A stretch of DNA of 64,000 bases from positions 372 through 64,371 of the forward strand of contig DIRT01000020.1 of NCBI GenBank assembly GCA_002427605.1. Direction: 5' to 3'. Positions 52,374 through 61,493 of this stretch are shown here, in pieces (positions within the stretch are counted from its first letter, which is position 1; each line of letters begins with the position of its first letter). The position numbers and the translations under genes were made by a program. The DNA comes from Bacteroidales bacterium UBA5429 (GTDB lineage: Bacteria > Bacteroidota > Bacteroidia > Bacteroidales > WCHB1-69). Below the pieces are notes generated by a model, which was given only the letters and a program-made list of their open reading frames with translations, searched no databases and was not told the origin of the DNA.

Positions 52374-52381
52374 CAAAGGTA
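52374..52381 (-). promoter_or_regulatory. -7 box of protease-ruvC
   Basis: CAAAGGTA (TACCTTTG on the minus strand), 31 bp before ATG 52343, in the 38-bp gap after the deacetylase-like gene. Confidence 0.55.
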
Positions 52382-53644
52382 CTAAAAAAGATGCGTTTTA
52401 GAGTTGCTGTGATAAAGCATCACCAAAGTTCCTCCATACTTTTTTACTTCCGAACGAATCTCTTCAATCGCTTGCTGATACTCTGCTTCGCTGTTGTAAA
52501 GCTGATAGAGTGCTCCGTCCATAACATGGAGCGGAACAAGCAGCAGATCTCTCGATTGATTCAGATCCAGGTTAAAAAAAGGAATCGGGATTGTAGTTCC
52601 GGTTCTAAAGCCGACTTCATCAGCCCACCCTAAGGAGTAATCCTCCTTAATCCCCGCATCGATAAGGGCTTCAAAAGTGGAAGGAAACTGAAATTTGAGG
52701 TAATGTTGTCTTGATTTGGTGATGAGGTTCCCCCATTGTTCTTCCAGCTTCTGTTTCTCTTTACGGATTAATTCTGTCCTTTCACTGGAATGGTATGAAG
52801 GATGAATGCCGATATCTGAAAAGGAACTCAACTGTTCCAGCAGTTGCTTAAAAGCGTGACTATCAGGGTCAATATTGCGGTCGTAGCGAGAAAGTGGAGC
52901 TGTCAGCACAAAATGGACCGGTTTGTGCCCCTCGGTAGCAGCTAACTGCCGGTGCAGTTCAAATCGGTCGTAAGGATCTTGTACGGGTAAATTTAGCATC
53001 CCCCTGATTTGTTTTATTCCATGATGAAAACGGAAAAAAATAAACGACTTAGCCATAGCTCCCAGCAGACGGAAACCCCTTCTGCCCCGATAGAGGTAAG
53101 CGATATCCACATCGAAGGTAGTAAGCGGCTGATAGGGTAGAGTAATGGGTTGAAAATCAGGGGAATACTCCTTAATTTTGTCAGCTAACGCCAAACTCAA
53201 AATATTCACCATCGGCTTGCGGTGCCATCCCAAGCGATAACTCACGGAGTCGCTCACTTTAAAACGCCCATGCTGATCTTGAGATGCTTTGTTGGTGTAC
53301 TCTTCATATCGTGTAAGCAGATAAAAAGAGATTGCCAAAGGATCGACAGGGAAAACCCCTTGCTCAGTAGGAAAGAAAAGCGTGTACTCCTTCCAGGGCG
53401 TAGGCTCGATGGTTTGCGCAACTAAATCTTCTTCAAAAAGGAGAGGATGCGCCTGAATCCACAAGTTATTTTCAATCGGTGGTTCTTCAGGAGAGTAGCA
53501 AAAGCGGGGTCCGCTACAGGCTTTGTATTCCTCAATGTTTTCGGTAATCAGGAAGGGAACACCTAAGATCTTTTCCAACATGATATGGAGCGTGTATTCC
53601 AGTCTGGGACTTTTTTGCGGTGTCCATATCAAAATTGTACTCAT
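52382..53644 (-). CDS. Polysaccharide deacetylase-like protein
   Basis: 420 residues from ATG 53644, which overlaps the miaB stop (ATGA). An N-terminal Bacteroidota-type domain (about 1-165) precedes a NodB-like barrel: the Asp motif TFDVDIAY near 172-179 and the zinc His motif IGIHPSYHSS near 280-290, with the later SLGWADEVGFRTGTTIPI corresponding to motif 3 (R-x-P-Y/G region). Likely cell-surface glycan processing. It belongs to the mreB-miaB operon, linking it to the envelope by context. Confidence 0.78.
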   Translation of the reverse strand: MSTILIWTPQKSPRLEYTLHIMLEKILGVPFLITENIEEYKACSGPRFCYSPEEPPIENNLWIQAHPLLFEEDLVAQTIEPTPWKEYTLFFPTEQGVFPVDPLAISFYLLTRYEEYTNKASQDQHGRFKVSDSVSYRLGWHRKPMVNILSLALADKIKEYSPDFQPITLPYQPLTTFDVDIAYLYRGRRGFRLLGAMAKSFIFFRFHHGIKQIRGMLNLPVQDPYDRFELHRQLAATEGHKPVHFVLTAPLSRYDRNIDPDSHAFKQLLEQLSSFSDIGIHPSYHSSERTELIRKEKQKLEEQWGNLITKSRQHYLKFQFPSTFEALIDAGIKEDYSLGWADEVGFRTGTTIPIPFFNLDLNQSRDLLLVPLHVMDGALYQLYNSEAEYQQAIEEIRSEVKKYGGTLVMLYHSNSKTHLF

Positions 53645-54957
53645 ACCAATTCTCCGATTAGCGTACCGGCGGTACATTTGGTGATTAGAACGGTTACGTA
53701 ATCTCCAACCTGAACCTCTTTTCTGGGGAAAACGCAAACTTTGTTTTGGCTGTTTCGTCCAAACATCTTCAAATCGGATCTTTTTGATACTCCCTCAACC
53801 AACACTTCAAATGTTTTACCCACATCCTGCTGATTACTTTGTAGTGAGAGTTCCTGTTGCAAAGCGATAATCTCTTCCAATCGTCTCTTTTTAACCGCAT
53901 CGGGAACATCGTCAATCATGGTCTCAGCAGCCTTAGTGCCTCCTCTGACAGAGTATCTAAACATGAAAGCGGAACTGTAATGCACCTCTTTCATGATCGA
54001 CAAGGTATCTTGATGATCTTCTTCAGTTTCACCGCAAAAACCGGACAAAATATCGGTAGATAGTGCACAATCGGGGATTAACCGCTTAATTGTAGCGATC
54101 CGTTCTAAGTAATATTCGCGGTCATAAACGCGGTTCATCCTTTTCAGCACGGCAGAACTTCCCGATTGTACCGGAAGGTGAATATATTTGCAAATATTGG
54201 GATAATCTGCGATGGTTTGAATCAGTTTATCGGAGATATCTTTAGGGTGCGAAGTGGCAAAGCGAACTCTCAAAAGGGGAGATATTTGCGCTATGGCAGC
54301 CATTAAATCGGCAAAATCGAAATTTTTCTCTCCCTCTTTCCAGCGGTAGGAGTTTACATTTTGTCCTAACAGCGTAACTTCTCTATACCCTTTTCCCAGC
54401 AGATTGCGACACTCTTCCATGATCGATTCCGGGTCACGACTTCTTTCTCTGCCGCGAGTGTAAGGCACAACGCAGTAAGAACAGAAGTTGTTACAGCCTC
54501 GCATAATCGGAATAAATGCGGAAACGCCATTGTCGTTATAGCGTGTGGGAATAATTTCACTGTAAGTCTCCTCTTCTGACAACAGCAGATTGAAGGATGG
54601 TTCTCCTTGAGTAGCACCTTCAATGAGTTGAGGCAGAGAACGATAGGCATCCGGACCGGCGATAAAATCGAGAGCTTCCTCCTGTTCCAATAAATCTTCT
54701 TTGATCCGTTCAGCCATGCAGCCCAACAACCCTATCAGCAGTTGCGGATTCTTTTTTTTGAGCGATTTAAGCTCTCGCAATCTTTTTCTGATTCGCTGTT
54801 CGGCATTATCCCTGACTGAGCAGGTGTTCAGCAACACCAAGTCCGATTCTCTGGAATTGTCAGTGATTTCGTACTGATTTGACAGGATTGAAGCCACAAT
54901 CTCACTGTCAGCAATATTCATCTGACAGCCGTATGTTTCAATATAAAGTTTTTTCAT
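53641..54957 (-). CDS. miaB: tRNA-2-methylthio-N6-dimethylallyladenosine synthase
   Basis: 438 residues. UPF0004 domain with three cluster Cys (GCQMN, NTCSVRD, LLGCMAE), a radical SAM CNNFCSYCVVPYTRGRERSR and a C-terminal TRAM domain (about 375-435). Adds the methylthio group to i6A37 of tRNAs. Begins 5 bp after the mreB stop. Confidence 0.95.
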   Translation of the reverse strand: MKKLYIETYGCQMNIADSEIVASILSNQYEITDNSRESDLVLLNTCSVRDNAEQRIRKRLRELKSLKKKNPQLLIGLLGCMAERIKEDLLEQEEALDFIAGPDAYRSLPQLIEGATQGEPSFNLLLSEEETYSEIIPTRYNDNGVSAFIPIMRGCNNFCSYCVVPYTRGRERSRDPESIMEECRNLLGKGYREVTLLGQNVNSYRWKEGEKNFDFADLMAAIAQISPLLRVRFATSHPKDISDKLIQTIADYPNICKYIHLPVQSGSSAVLKRMNRVYDREYYLERIATIKRLIPDCALSTDILSGFCGETEEDHQDTLSIMKEVHYSSAFMFRYSVRGGTKAAETMIDDVPDAVKKRRLEEIIALQQELSLQSNQQDVGKTFEVLVEGVSKRSDLKMFGRNSQNKVCVFPRKEVQVGDYVTVLITKCTAGTLIGELV

Positions 54958-54962
54958 AAAAA

Positions 54963-55985
54963 CTACTTGATCAAGAATGGGAATTTGTCAAAATTCTTCA
55001 ATGCAATACTGGTTCCACGGGCAACGGCTCTCAATGGATCCTCTGCAACATGAATTTTTAATCTGGTTTTTTTAGCCAATCTCTTGTCCAATCCTCTTAA
55101 CAAGGAACCACCACCGGCGAGATAGATCCCGGTTTTATAAATATCCGCAGAAAGAGCCGGAGGTGTTAACTCAAGCGCATTGATTACGGAAGCTTCAATT
55201 TTTGTAATCGAATCATTCAACGCCTGGGCAATTTCACGATAGTTTACTTTCACTGACTTGGGAATTCCCAATAGTAAGTCTCTACCATATGCTTCATAAT
55301 CTTCCGGTGGATTATCCAAATCTTCAATCGCAGCACCCACATTGGTCTTAATCTCTTCCGCCATCGATTCACTCACGTAAATATTATGTTTTTTACGCAT
55401 ATACTCAATGATATCCTCATTGAAATCATCCCCGGCAGTTTTAATCGATTTTTGGGTCACGATACCACCCAAAGCGATCACGGCAATCTCACTGGTACCG
55501 CCACCGATATCCACAATCATGTTACCGTTGGCATCCAGTACGTCGATTCCGATTCCGACAGCCGCTGCCATAGGCTCATGAATCAATCTTACCTCTTTCG
55601 CTCCCGATTGTTCGGCAGAGTCTCTTACTGCACGCTCTTCCACTTCAGTGATGCCTGAAGGAATACAGATTACCATTTTGAGAGCCGGAGGAAACAAAAT
55701 TCCGCGGGTTCCGGTCATCTTGATAAACTCGCGCAACATCATCTCTGTAGACTGGAAATCAGCAATAACACCATCTTTCAATGGACGAATAGTTAAAATA
55801 TTCTCGTGGGTTCTACCATGCATCATCAGCGCCTTTTTACCTACTGCCATGACTCGTTTGGTATTGCGTTCTACAGCAATAATTGATGGTTCATCAACTA
55901 CAACTTTATCATTATGTAAAATTACAGTATTGGCTGTGCCTAAGTCGATAGCGATCTCTTTGGTAAATAATGACAAAAAACCCAT
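54963..55985 (-). CDS. mreB: Rod shape-determining actin homologue MreB
   Basis: 340 residues from ATG 55985 (MGFLSLFTKEIAIDLGTANTVI). The actin-fold ATP site: IDLGTANT phosphate 1, VDIGGGTSEIAVIALGG phosphate 2, and LAGGGSLLRGL adenosine motif. The N-terminal hydrophobic residues serve for membrane attachment. Organises cell-wall elongation. mreC, mreD and rodA are not downstream; the operon continues with miaB. Confidence 0.96.
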   Translation of the reverse strand: MGFLSLFTKEIAIDLGTANTVILHNDKVVVDEPSIIAVERNTKRVMAVGKKALMMHGRTHENILTIRPLKDGVIADFQSTEMMLREFIKMTGTRGILFPPALKMVICIPSGITEVEERAVRDSAEQSGAKEVRLIHEPMAAAVGIGIDVLDANGNMIVDIGGGTSEIAVIALGGIVTQKSIKTAGDDFNEDIIEYMRKKHNIYVSESMAEEIKTNVGAAIEDLDNPPEDYEAYGRDLLLGIPKSVKVNYREIAQALNDSITKIEASVINALELTPPALSADIYKTGIYLAGGGSLLRGLDKRLAKKTRLKIHVAEDPLRAVARGTSIALKNFDKFPFLIK

Positions 55986-56003
55986 GGTAATAAATTTAAC
56001 CCG

Positions 56004-56063
56004 CAAAGATACAAAAATTTGTCTAAGTTACCCCCATTTATTGCAACTTTTTTTCTATTTTTG
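56004..56063. promoter_or_regulatory. Divergent -7 boxes: mreB operon and SPOR protein
   Basis: Minus: CAAAGATA at 56004-56011, 19 bp before ATG 55985. Plus: TATTTTTG at 56056-56063, 17 bp before ATG 56080. Confidence 0.6.
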
Positions 56064-56079
56064 CAAAAAATAGTTTCTT

Positions 56080-56475
56080 ATGAAAACCTGGACTCTTTTT
56101 TTACTCCTTTTACTGAGCGGTGGAGTTGCTTTTTCTCAGTCGAATATCACTTATGATTTAGAGACGGGATTGCCGGAATTATTGGATTTAAATCAGGCTG
56201 CCTGGGAAAAAGTTAAAAAGATTGATGGCTATCGAATTCAAATTATCTCACTTTCCGGAACCAATTCCAAGATAATGGCTGAAAAAATGCAGACAGAATT
56301 CAATCAGAAATTTCCTAAGATGACATCCTATGTTACCTATTTTGAGCCTAATTTCCGTCTGAGAGTAGGAGATTTCAGAACTAAACTGGATGCCTATAGG
56401 TTTTATCAACAAATCATTGCCACCTATCCCGGTGCCTTTATAATCAGAGATAAAATCGAATATCTGTTCCGGTAA
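56080..56475 (+). CDS. Secreted SPOR-domain protein
   Basis: 131 residues. Signal peptide 1-20 (GVAFSQ). The mature region ends in a SPOR domain (about 48-130: DGYRIQIISLSGTNSKIMAEKMQTEF, TYFEPNFRLRVGDFRTKLDAYRFYQQI), which binds denuded peptidoglycan at division sites. It is divergent from mreB, so both face an envelope role. Confidence 0.87.
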   Translation: MKTWTLFLLLLLSGGVAFSQSNITYDLETGLPELLDLNQAAWEKVKKIDGYRIQIISLSGTNSKIMAEKMQTEFNQKFPKMTSYVTYFEPNFRLRVGDFRTKLDAYRFYQQIIATYPGAFIIRDKIEYLFR

Positions 56476-56482
56476 GTTTTAC

Positions 56483-57988
56483 CTATTTTGCAATTTCCAG
56501 AACTGCTTTTTCAATGCGTTTTGCGGTTTCCTGAACTCCGATGAACTCTATAATTTCAAAAAGATCAACCCCTTTAGTGTCTCCGACTAAAGAGAGCCTT
56601 AAACAGTTCATAATCTGCCCCATATTGAGTTGCTGATCCTGAATATATTGAGTTACAACGGTATGCAGATGCTCTTTTTCAGATGAAGTCGCGGTTAGTA
56701 ACAGTTGCCGAATCGCTTGAAGATGTTCAGCCGTATTTTCTTTCCATCTTTTCTTGATTACATCAGGGTTGTACTCAGTTGGTGCAACGAAAAAATAGTG
56801 CACTTGCTCCCACCATTCGGTCATAAAATAAACCCGCTCCTTAACCAAGGAGATCACTTTCAGTACCTGTTCTTCGGATGCTTCTATTTCTTTTTCTTTA
56901 AGAATTAAAAAAAGGGGGGAGGCAAGCTGTTCCTCTTCGCAAAGCTGTATGTAATGATGGTTAAACCATCGCGCCTTATCCAAATCGAATTTGGCTCCGG
57001 ACTTGCTAACCTTATCCAACGAGAATTGCTCAATCAATTCCTCCATGCTCATCACCTCCTGATCATTACCGGGATTCCAGCCCAATAGCGCTAACATATT
57101 GATCACCGCTTCAGGAAGATAGCCGCTTTCACGATATCCGGATGAAATCTCCTGAGTCATAGGATCTTTCCACTCCAGCGGGAAAACCGGGAATCCCAAA
57201 CGATCGCCGTCGCGTTTGCTGAGTTTTCCATTGCCGTCAGGTTTTAAAAGGAGCGGTAAGTGTGCAAATTGGGGAGCTTCCCACTCAAAAGCACGATACA
57301 GCATCACATGTAAAGGAGCTGATGGGAGCCACTCTTCTCCTCGAATCACATGCGTAATCTCCATGAGGTGATCGTCTACTATGTTCGCAAGGTGATACGT
57401 AGGCAATCCATCCGATTTGAACAACACTTTGTCATCCAAAATACGGGTGTTGATAACCACTTCGCCACGGATGAGGTCATTTACAGTAATATCTTGATTT
57501 TCTTGATGTTTAAAACGAATTACATAATCTCCTTTGAGTCTTTCTTCAACCTCTTCGGGTGATAATGTAAGAGAATTACACAAAGAACCTCTGGTTTGGG
57601 TATCATATTGGAATGTGGATTTTTGCGCTTCCTCCTCTTTTCTTCTTTGCTCCAGTTCTTGCGGAGTATCAAAGGCGTAGTATGCCCAACCGCGTTGGAT
57701 CAGAAGATCAGCGAACTCCCGATAGAGCTCCATCCGTTCTGATTGCTTGTAAGGAGCGTGGGGACCACCCACATGCACTCCCTCATCAAATTCAATTCCT
57801 AACCAATCGAAGGCTTCAATAATATACTCTTCGGCACCCGGTACAAAGCGGGTCTGATCAGTATCTTCGATACGAAGGAGCAACTTGCCGTTGTGTTTTT
57901 TGGCAAAAAGATAGTTGTACAAACAAGTTCTAACACCACCAATATGCAAAGGACCGGTGGGACTGGGAGCAAAACGTACTCTAACCAT
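56483..57988 (-). CDS. gltX: Glutamyl-tRNA synthetase
   Basis: 501 residues. Class I signatures: RFAPSPTGPLHIGG (HIGH-like) and KLSKRDG (KMSKS-like). The anticodon-binding domain covers about 310-500. It converges on the SPOR gene (7 bp) and follows a lipoprotein gene by 26 bp. Confidence 0.96.
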   Translation of the reverse strand: MVRVRFAPSPTGPLHIGGVRTCLYNYLFAKKHNGKLLLRIEDTDQTRFVPGAEEYIIEAFDWLGIEFDEGVHVGGPHAPYKQSERMELYREFADLLIQRGWAYYAFDTPQELEQRRKEEEAQKSTFQYDTQTRGSLCNSLTLSPEEVEERLKGDYVIRFKHQENQDITVNDLIRGEVVINTRILDDKVLFKSDGLPTYHLANIVDDHLMEITHVIRGEEWLPSAPLHVMLYRAFEWEAPQFAHLPLLLKPDGNGKLSKRDGDRLGFPVFPLEWKDPMTQEISSGYRESGYLPEAVINMLALLGWNPGNDQEVMSMEELIEQFSLDKVSKSGAKFDLDKARWFNHHYIQLCEEEQLASPLFLILKEKEIEASEEQVLKVISLVKERVYFMTEWWEQVHYFFVAPTEYNPDVIKKRWKENTAEHLQAIRQLLLTATSSEKEHLHTVVTQYIQDQQLNMGQIMNCLRLSLVGDTKGVDLFEIIEFIGVQETAKRIEKAVLEIAK

Positions 57989-58014
57989 AGTATAGTGTAA
58001 TTTTATCGATGAAA

Positions 58015-58452
58015 TTATAGATTAAACGGAGCTTGATACTTGATGGTCGCTCCAATAACGCGATTATTGTCGTTGGGGTCAGTGATGAAATTTAGTACCT
58101 GAAAACGGGCATAAACCCCGTCAGAGTTCCAATCTCTCACGATATAGCTATTTCCTGGTACGATGGGCAAAATGGTACTCCATCCATAACGTGGCAAACT
58201 CCTGATCTGACGTAAAGTTACATTTCCAACGTTGTTGATATCAACACCATAAGTAATAAATGAACCCCCTTGAACAGTTAAATAATGGATGTGATCGACA
58301 TAAGGATCATATTCAAAAATGGAGTTGAAATATAAAAATTGTCCCTCAACGATATCTAAAGTAATGGTTCCTCTTGGATCCTCATTGGGATCAACATCTT
58401 CGCAACCGGCGAATGAAAGCGCAACAATCAGAATAAAAAATAGCTTTTTCAT
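58015..58452 (-). CDS. Small lipoprotein of unknown function
   Basis: 145 residues. Lipobox SFAGC (Cys17). The mature part is beta-rich with Asn/Asp/Gly turns (GTITLDIVEGQFLYFN, TVQGGSFITYGVDINNVGNVTL). I do not recognise the family. It is first in a transcription unit with gltX. Confidence 0.65.
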   Translation of the reverse strand: MKKLFFILIVALSFAGCEDVDPNEDPRGTITLDIVEGQFLYFNSIFEYDPYVDHIHYLTVQGGSFITYGVDINNVGNVTLRQIRSLPRYGWSTILPIVPGNSYIVRDWNSDGVYARFQVLNFITDPNDNNRVIGATIKYQAPFNL

Positions 58453-58473
58453 GGGTGTTTGATTTTCAACCTA

Positions 58474-58481
58474 CAAAAATA
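58474..58481 (-). promoter_or_regulatory. -7 box of lipoprotein-gltX
   Basis: CAAAAATA (TATTTTTG on the minus strand), 22 bp before the start at 58452. Confidence 0.5.
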
Positions 58482-58483
58482 CA

Positions 58484-58595
58484 AAAGATTTCGGATTTTG
58501 GATTTATTTCTTCTTATTTTTTATTTGGAAATTTAAATAATTGGGGGGCAGGAAAGGTCTCGCTATTTTGATATTCTATTTCCCCACTCTGGGAA
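58484..58595 (+). repeat. Heptad units and G6 element, copy G
   Basis: GATTTCG/GATTTTG units at 58486-58503. Then TTATTTGGAAAT, TTGGGGGGCAGGAAAGGTC and TTTCCCCACTCTGGG (58521-58595). Best match to copy C at 18714. Confidence 0.7.
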
Positions 58596-58617
58596 ACATC
58601 CGAAATTAAAAAAGTTG

Positions 58618-58625
58618 TATATTTG
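58618..58625 (+). promoter_or_regulatory. -7 box of the small secreted protein gene
   Basis: TATATTTG followed by C, at the edge of the G6 element. It excludes an upstream start at 58615. Confidence 0.5.
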
Positions 58626-58680
58626 CGCTTGTGAAATAAAAAGATTCCTGTGCAAAATGGTGCAAACAAAGAACTTATCA

Positions 58681-59208
58681 ATGAGATATTTATTTTTTAT
58701 TTTTATAATTATTTCTTCATCGTTAGTTGCACAAGAAAACAAGGGTGTTCGCTATCAATTACTGGATATTCATAAAATGTCTGATTTTAATTATCAGGGT
58801 ATTGATTCTCTGGATCATAGTTCAAAAGCCGGTATTTGGCTTCTAGATCATGTATTTAATGTAGTTGATGGTGATTACACAGTTTATCGGTTTATTAATC
58901 ATGATAGAGGTGTTCTTTTTGATGATAGCGATACGATGGATATATACAATTTAATTATTCTCAAAACAGACGAAAACAACTTAATAATTGATGGGTTCCA
59001 CTATTCATTGACCAATCCGGAAATGCCACTCACATGTAAATTGTACAGAATCACTCGCCAACACAAAATGAGTAAAAATATTGATATTCGAGCATTACTA
59101 TTTAAACGCAAACAATTTTTGATCAACAAAGAGGATGACATCTGTGATTCTACCGATTTGTTTTTTGATGCAGATATCATTTTGGATTGGAATATTTTCG
59201 AATTTTAA
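58681..59208 (+). CDS. Small secreted protein of unknown function
   Basis: 175 residues from ATG 58681 with a signal peptide (RYLFFIFIIISSSLVAQ). ATG 58657 is possible, 58615 is not because the promoter lies there. The mature part has Asp-rich, strand-like segments (YQGIDSLDHSSKAGIWLLD, RGVLFDDSDTMDIYNLIILK). I do not recognise a family. Heptad repeats follow 70 bp after its stop. Confidence 0.65.
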   Translation: MRYLFFIFIIISSSLVAQENKGVRYQLLDIHKMSDFNYQGIDSLDHSSKAGIWLLDHVFNVVDGDYTVYRFINHDRGVLFDDSDTMDIYNLIILKTDENNLIIDGFHYSLTNPEMPLTCKLYRITRQHKMSKNIDIRALLFKRKQFLINKEDDICDSTDLFFDADIILDWNIFEF

Positions 59209-59275
59209 ATTTGGCCAAGCTCTGTTGTATCAGAGAAATCAACCTTCATTATATTCTACAAAATACGCAAGATTC

Positions 59276-59324
59276 CGTAATTCGTAATTGGATTCATTCC
59301 GCCTTCCGCCCTCCGCCTTCCGCC
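59276..59324. repeat. Heptad arrays between secreted protein and lpxB
   Basis: Two CGTAATT units (59276-59289), then TTCCGCC, TTCCGCC, CTCCGCC, TTCCGCC (59297-59324), the same four-unit array as at 8911 and 39323. No palindrome is present here. Confidence 0.85.
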
Positions 59325-59348
59325 TTTTTTACAACTGTGTATTTATTG

Positions 59349-60494
59349 TCAAATTCGTCCCTGTTTTCCCTTTTGTACAAGCTGATCAATCAGCTCTGCG
59401 CCTTTTTGAGAAGCGCCGCCCGAGCCCAGTTTGGTTTTTAATTCCCGGTATTGCTCCAGCATACCCTCTCTCTTTTCTCCATTTTTTAAGATGAGTTTGA
59501 GCTCTTTTATTAATCTGTCAGGATTCAAATCGTGCTGAATCAATTCGGTAACTACAGGTTGATCCAAAATTAAATTAACCAAAGAGATATATTTCAGATC
59601 CTTTCCAACCACTCTTTTGGCGATGGAGTAGGAGATCGCATTGCCCTTATAACAAACAACTTGTGGAGTATTGAGAAGTGCGGTTTCCAAGGTGGCTGTT
59701 CCGGAAGTAACCAGCGCTGCTTCCGCATGGTGGATTAAGGGGTAGGTGTCGCCTTCAACCAGTTTGATATCCCGATTTCCAATCAGTTTTTGATATAAGG
59801 AGAGCGGTTGCCATGCTACTTTGGAAATCACAAATTGATACTCAGGAAATTGATCGATAATAGATACCATAATAGGTAAAATATGAGTCAGTTCCTGCTT
59901 TCTGCTTCCGGGAATTAAGGCAATGATGGGGCGCTCATCCAGTTGATACTGCTGTTTGAAATCAGCCAGGGAAACCATTTGAGGCGTTTTATCCTGAATA
60001 ACATCCAACAGGGGATGCCCAATGTAGGCAACATCGTATTGATAACGTGCATAAAACTCTTTCTCAAAAGGCAAAATGGAAAACAACAGGTCGACATCTC
60101 TTTTGATCTGAAACACTCTCTTTTTCTTCCATGCCCACACGGAAGGGGAGACATAATGCACCACTTTGAACCCATTTTCACGGGCAAATTTCGCCATTTT
60201 TAGATTGAAACCGGGATAATCAATAAAAATAACGACATCCGGTTCGTACAAAAGCATATCAACTTTACAGATGGAGAAATTTTTAAGAATTGTTCTGAGA
60301 TTGACCAAAACCTCCCAAAAACCCATGAAAGCCAGTTCTTTGTAATGCTTGATCACCTCTCCACCTTGCGCTTCCATAAGGTCGCCTCCCCAGACTAAAA
60401 AGTCCGCTTCAGGGTCATTTTTCTTAATTTCAGCCATTAAATAGGATCCTAACAGATCTCCGGATGCTTCTCCGGCAATGATATAATATTTCAT
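59349..60494 (-). CDS. lpxB: Lipid-A-disaccharide synthase
   Basis: 381 residues. GT19 family: the N-terminal IIAGEASGDLLGSYLM, IDYPGFNLKMAKFARENG, VAYIGHPLLD, LIPGSRKQELTHILPIM and VTSGTATLETAL match LpxB. It joins UDP-diacylglucosamine and lipid X, so the organism makes lipid A. Starts 5 bp after the YihY gene. Confidence 0.95.
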   Translation of the reverse strand: MKYYIIAGEASGDLLGSYLMAEIKKNDPEADFLVWGGDLMEAQGGEVIKHYKELAFMGFWEVLVNLRTILKNFSICKVDMLLYEPDVVIFIDYPGFNLKMAKFARENGFKVVHYVSPSVWAWKKKRVFQIKRDVDLLFSILPFEKEFYARYQYDVAYIGHPLLDVIQDKTPQMVSLADFKQQYQLDERPIIALIPGSRKQELTHILPIMVSIIDQFPEYQFVISKVAWQPLSLYQKLIGNRDIKLVEGDTYPLIHHAEAALVTSGTATLETALLNTPQVVCYKGNAISYSIAKRVVGKDLKYISLVNLILDQPVVTELIQHDLNPDRLIKELKLILKNGEKREGMLEQYRELKTKLGSGGASQKGAELIDQLVQKGKQGRI

Positions 60495-60499
60495 GAGCT

Positions 60500-61492
60500 T
60501 TATTTTCTAACAGTACTTTTAATTACGATTTCTGAGTCTTTATTTTTCCTTTTTTCCTGTGCAATCGATATGCTGACATTCAAGTCATAACCGATTAATA
60601 CGATAACACAACTCCAGTTTATCCAGATCAGAATTAACAATATCGCCCCAATAGATCCATAAACCGCGTTGTAAGAAGAAAAGTTGGCAAAATAGAAATT
60701 AATCCCTTTCAATAAAACGACCAGCATAATGGCTGAAAATGTAGCTCCGGCGGAAAAAAACCGGAAAAACTCTTTCTTGTAGGGCGCAAAATAGAAAAGG
60801 GCTGACAATAGTAGGTACATCAGCGTAAAAAGTGAAAGCCACTTGACGACGGCAACTAAGTATGTGTACCACCCGCTGTTAGGTCCAATCAAATTACCTA
60901 TTCGGTAGTATAAAATGGAGGTGGCAACAAAAACGGCACAGGCTGCTATAATAATAATGAGGAAAACAATCACCATCACCATACTGACCAGCAACTGTTT
61001 AAAAAAGGAGCGCTTTTCCATATCAAAATAGCTGATATTCAATGTGGTAATGATTGAATTCACACTTAAAAAAGAGAGGTACAATCCCAAACCGATTGAA
61101 AGATAAAGAATCGCACTGTTTTGTTGTAAAATAAGAGTGTGAATTAAATCGATGATGGTGGTCCACAAGTAGGGTGGTGTTAGCGATTGGATAATGTCGA
61201 GCAACTTGAGTTGAATCGATGGTCCCATGAATGAGATGGTGGCAATCAGGGTCATCAACATGGGGATTGCTGATGCAAATATGTAATAAGTCATGGCTGC
61301 TGCGCGCTGAAATAGAATGCCCCTAAAAAGGGATTCTAAAAAGAAACGCATCACATCCCAAAAAGGCACTCCTTGAAACCCGGGGAGAATTAACTTTTTT
61401 AAAGTTTTGGAAACCTTTTGAATAAAAGGTTTTCGATAGAACTGAATTATTTTTCTCCGGGTTTTAAAGGAGTAAAAGGGTCCTTTTTCCAT
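60500..61492 (-). CDS. YihY/BrkB family inner-membrane protein
   Basis: 330 residues, six to seven TM segments. The family's MTYYIFASAIPMLMTLIA stretch is near 65-82, and FFRFFSAGATFSAIMLVVLLKGINFYFANFSSYNAVYGSIGAILLILIWINW near 235-290 is typical. The family's role is debated; in Helicobacter-like and E. coli annotation it was wrongly called RNase BN. Located between nadC and lpxB. Confidence 0.85.
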   Translation of the reverse strand: MEKGPFYSFKTRRKIIQFYRKPFIQKVSKTLKKLILPGFQGVPFWDVMRFFLESLFRGILFQRAAAMTYYIFASAIPMLMTLIATISFMGPSIQLKLLDIIQSLTPPYLWTTIIDLIHTLILQQNSAILYLSIGLGLYLSFLSVNSIITTLNISYFDMEKRSFFKQLLVSMVMVIVFLIIIIAACAVFVATSILYYRIGNLIGPNSGWYTYLVAVVKWLSLFTLMYLLLSALFYFAPYKKEFFRFFSAGATFSAIMLVVLLKGINFYFANFSSYNAVYGSIGAILLILIWINWSCVIVLIGYDLNVSISIAQEKRKNKDSEIVIKSTVRK

Positions 61493-61493
61493 T

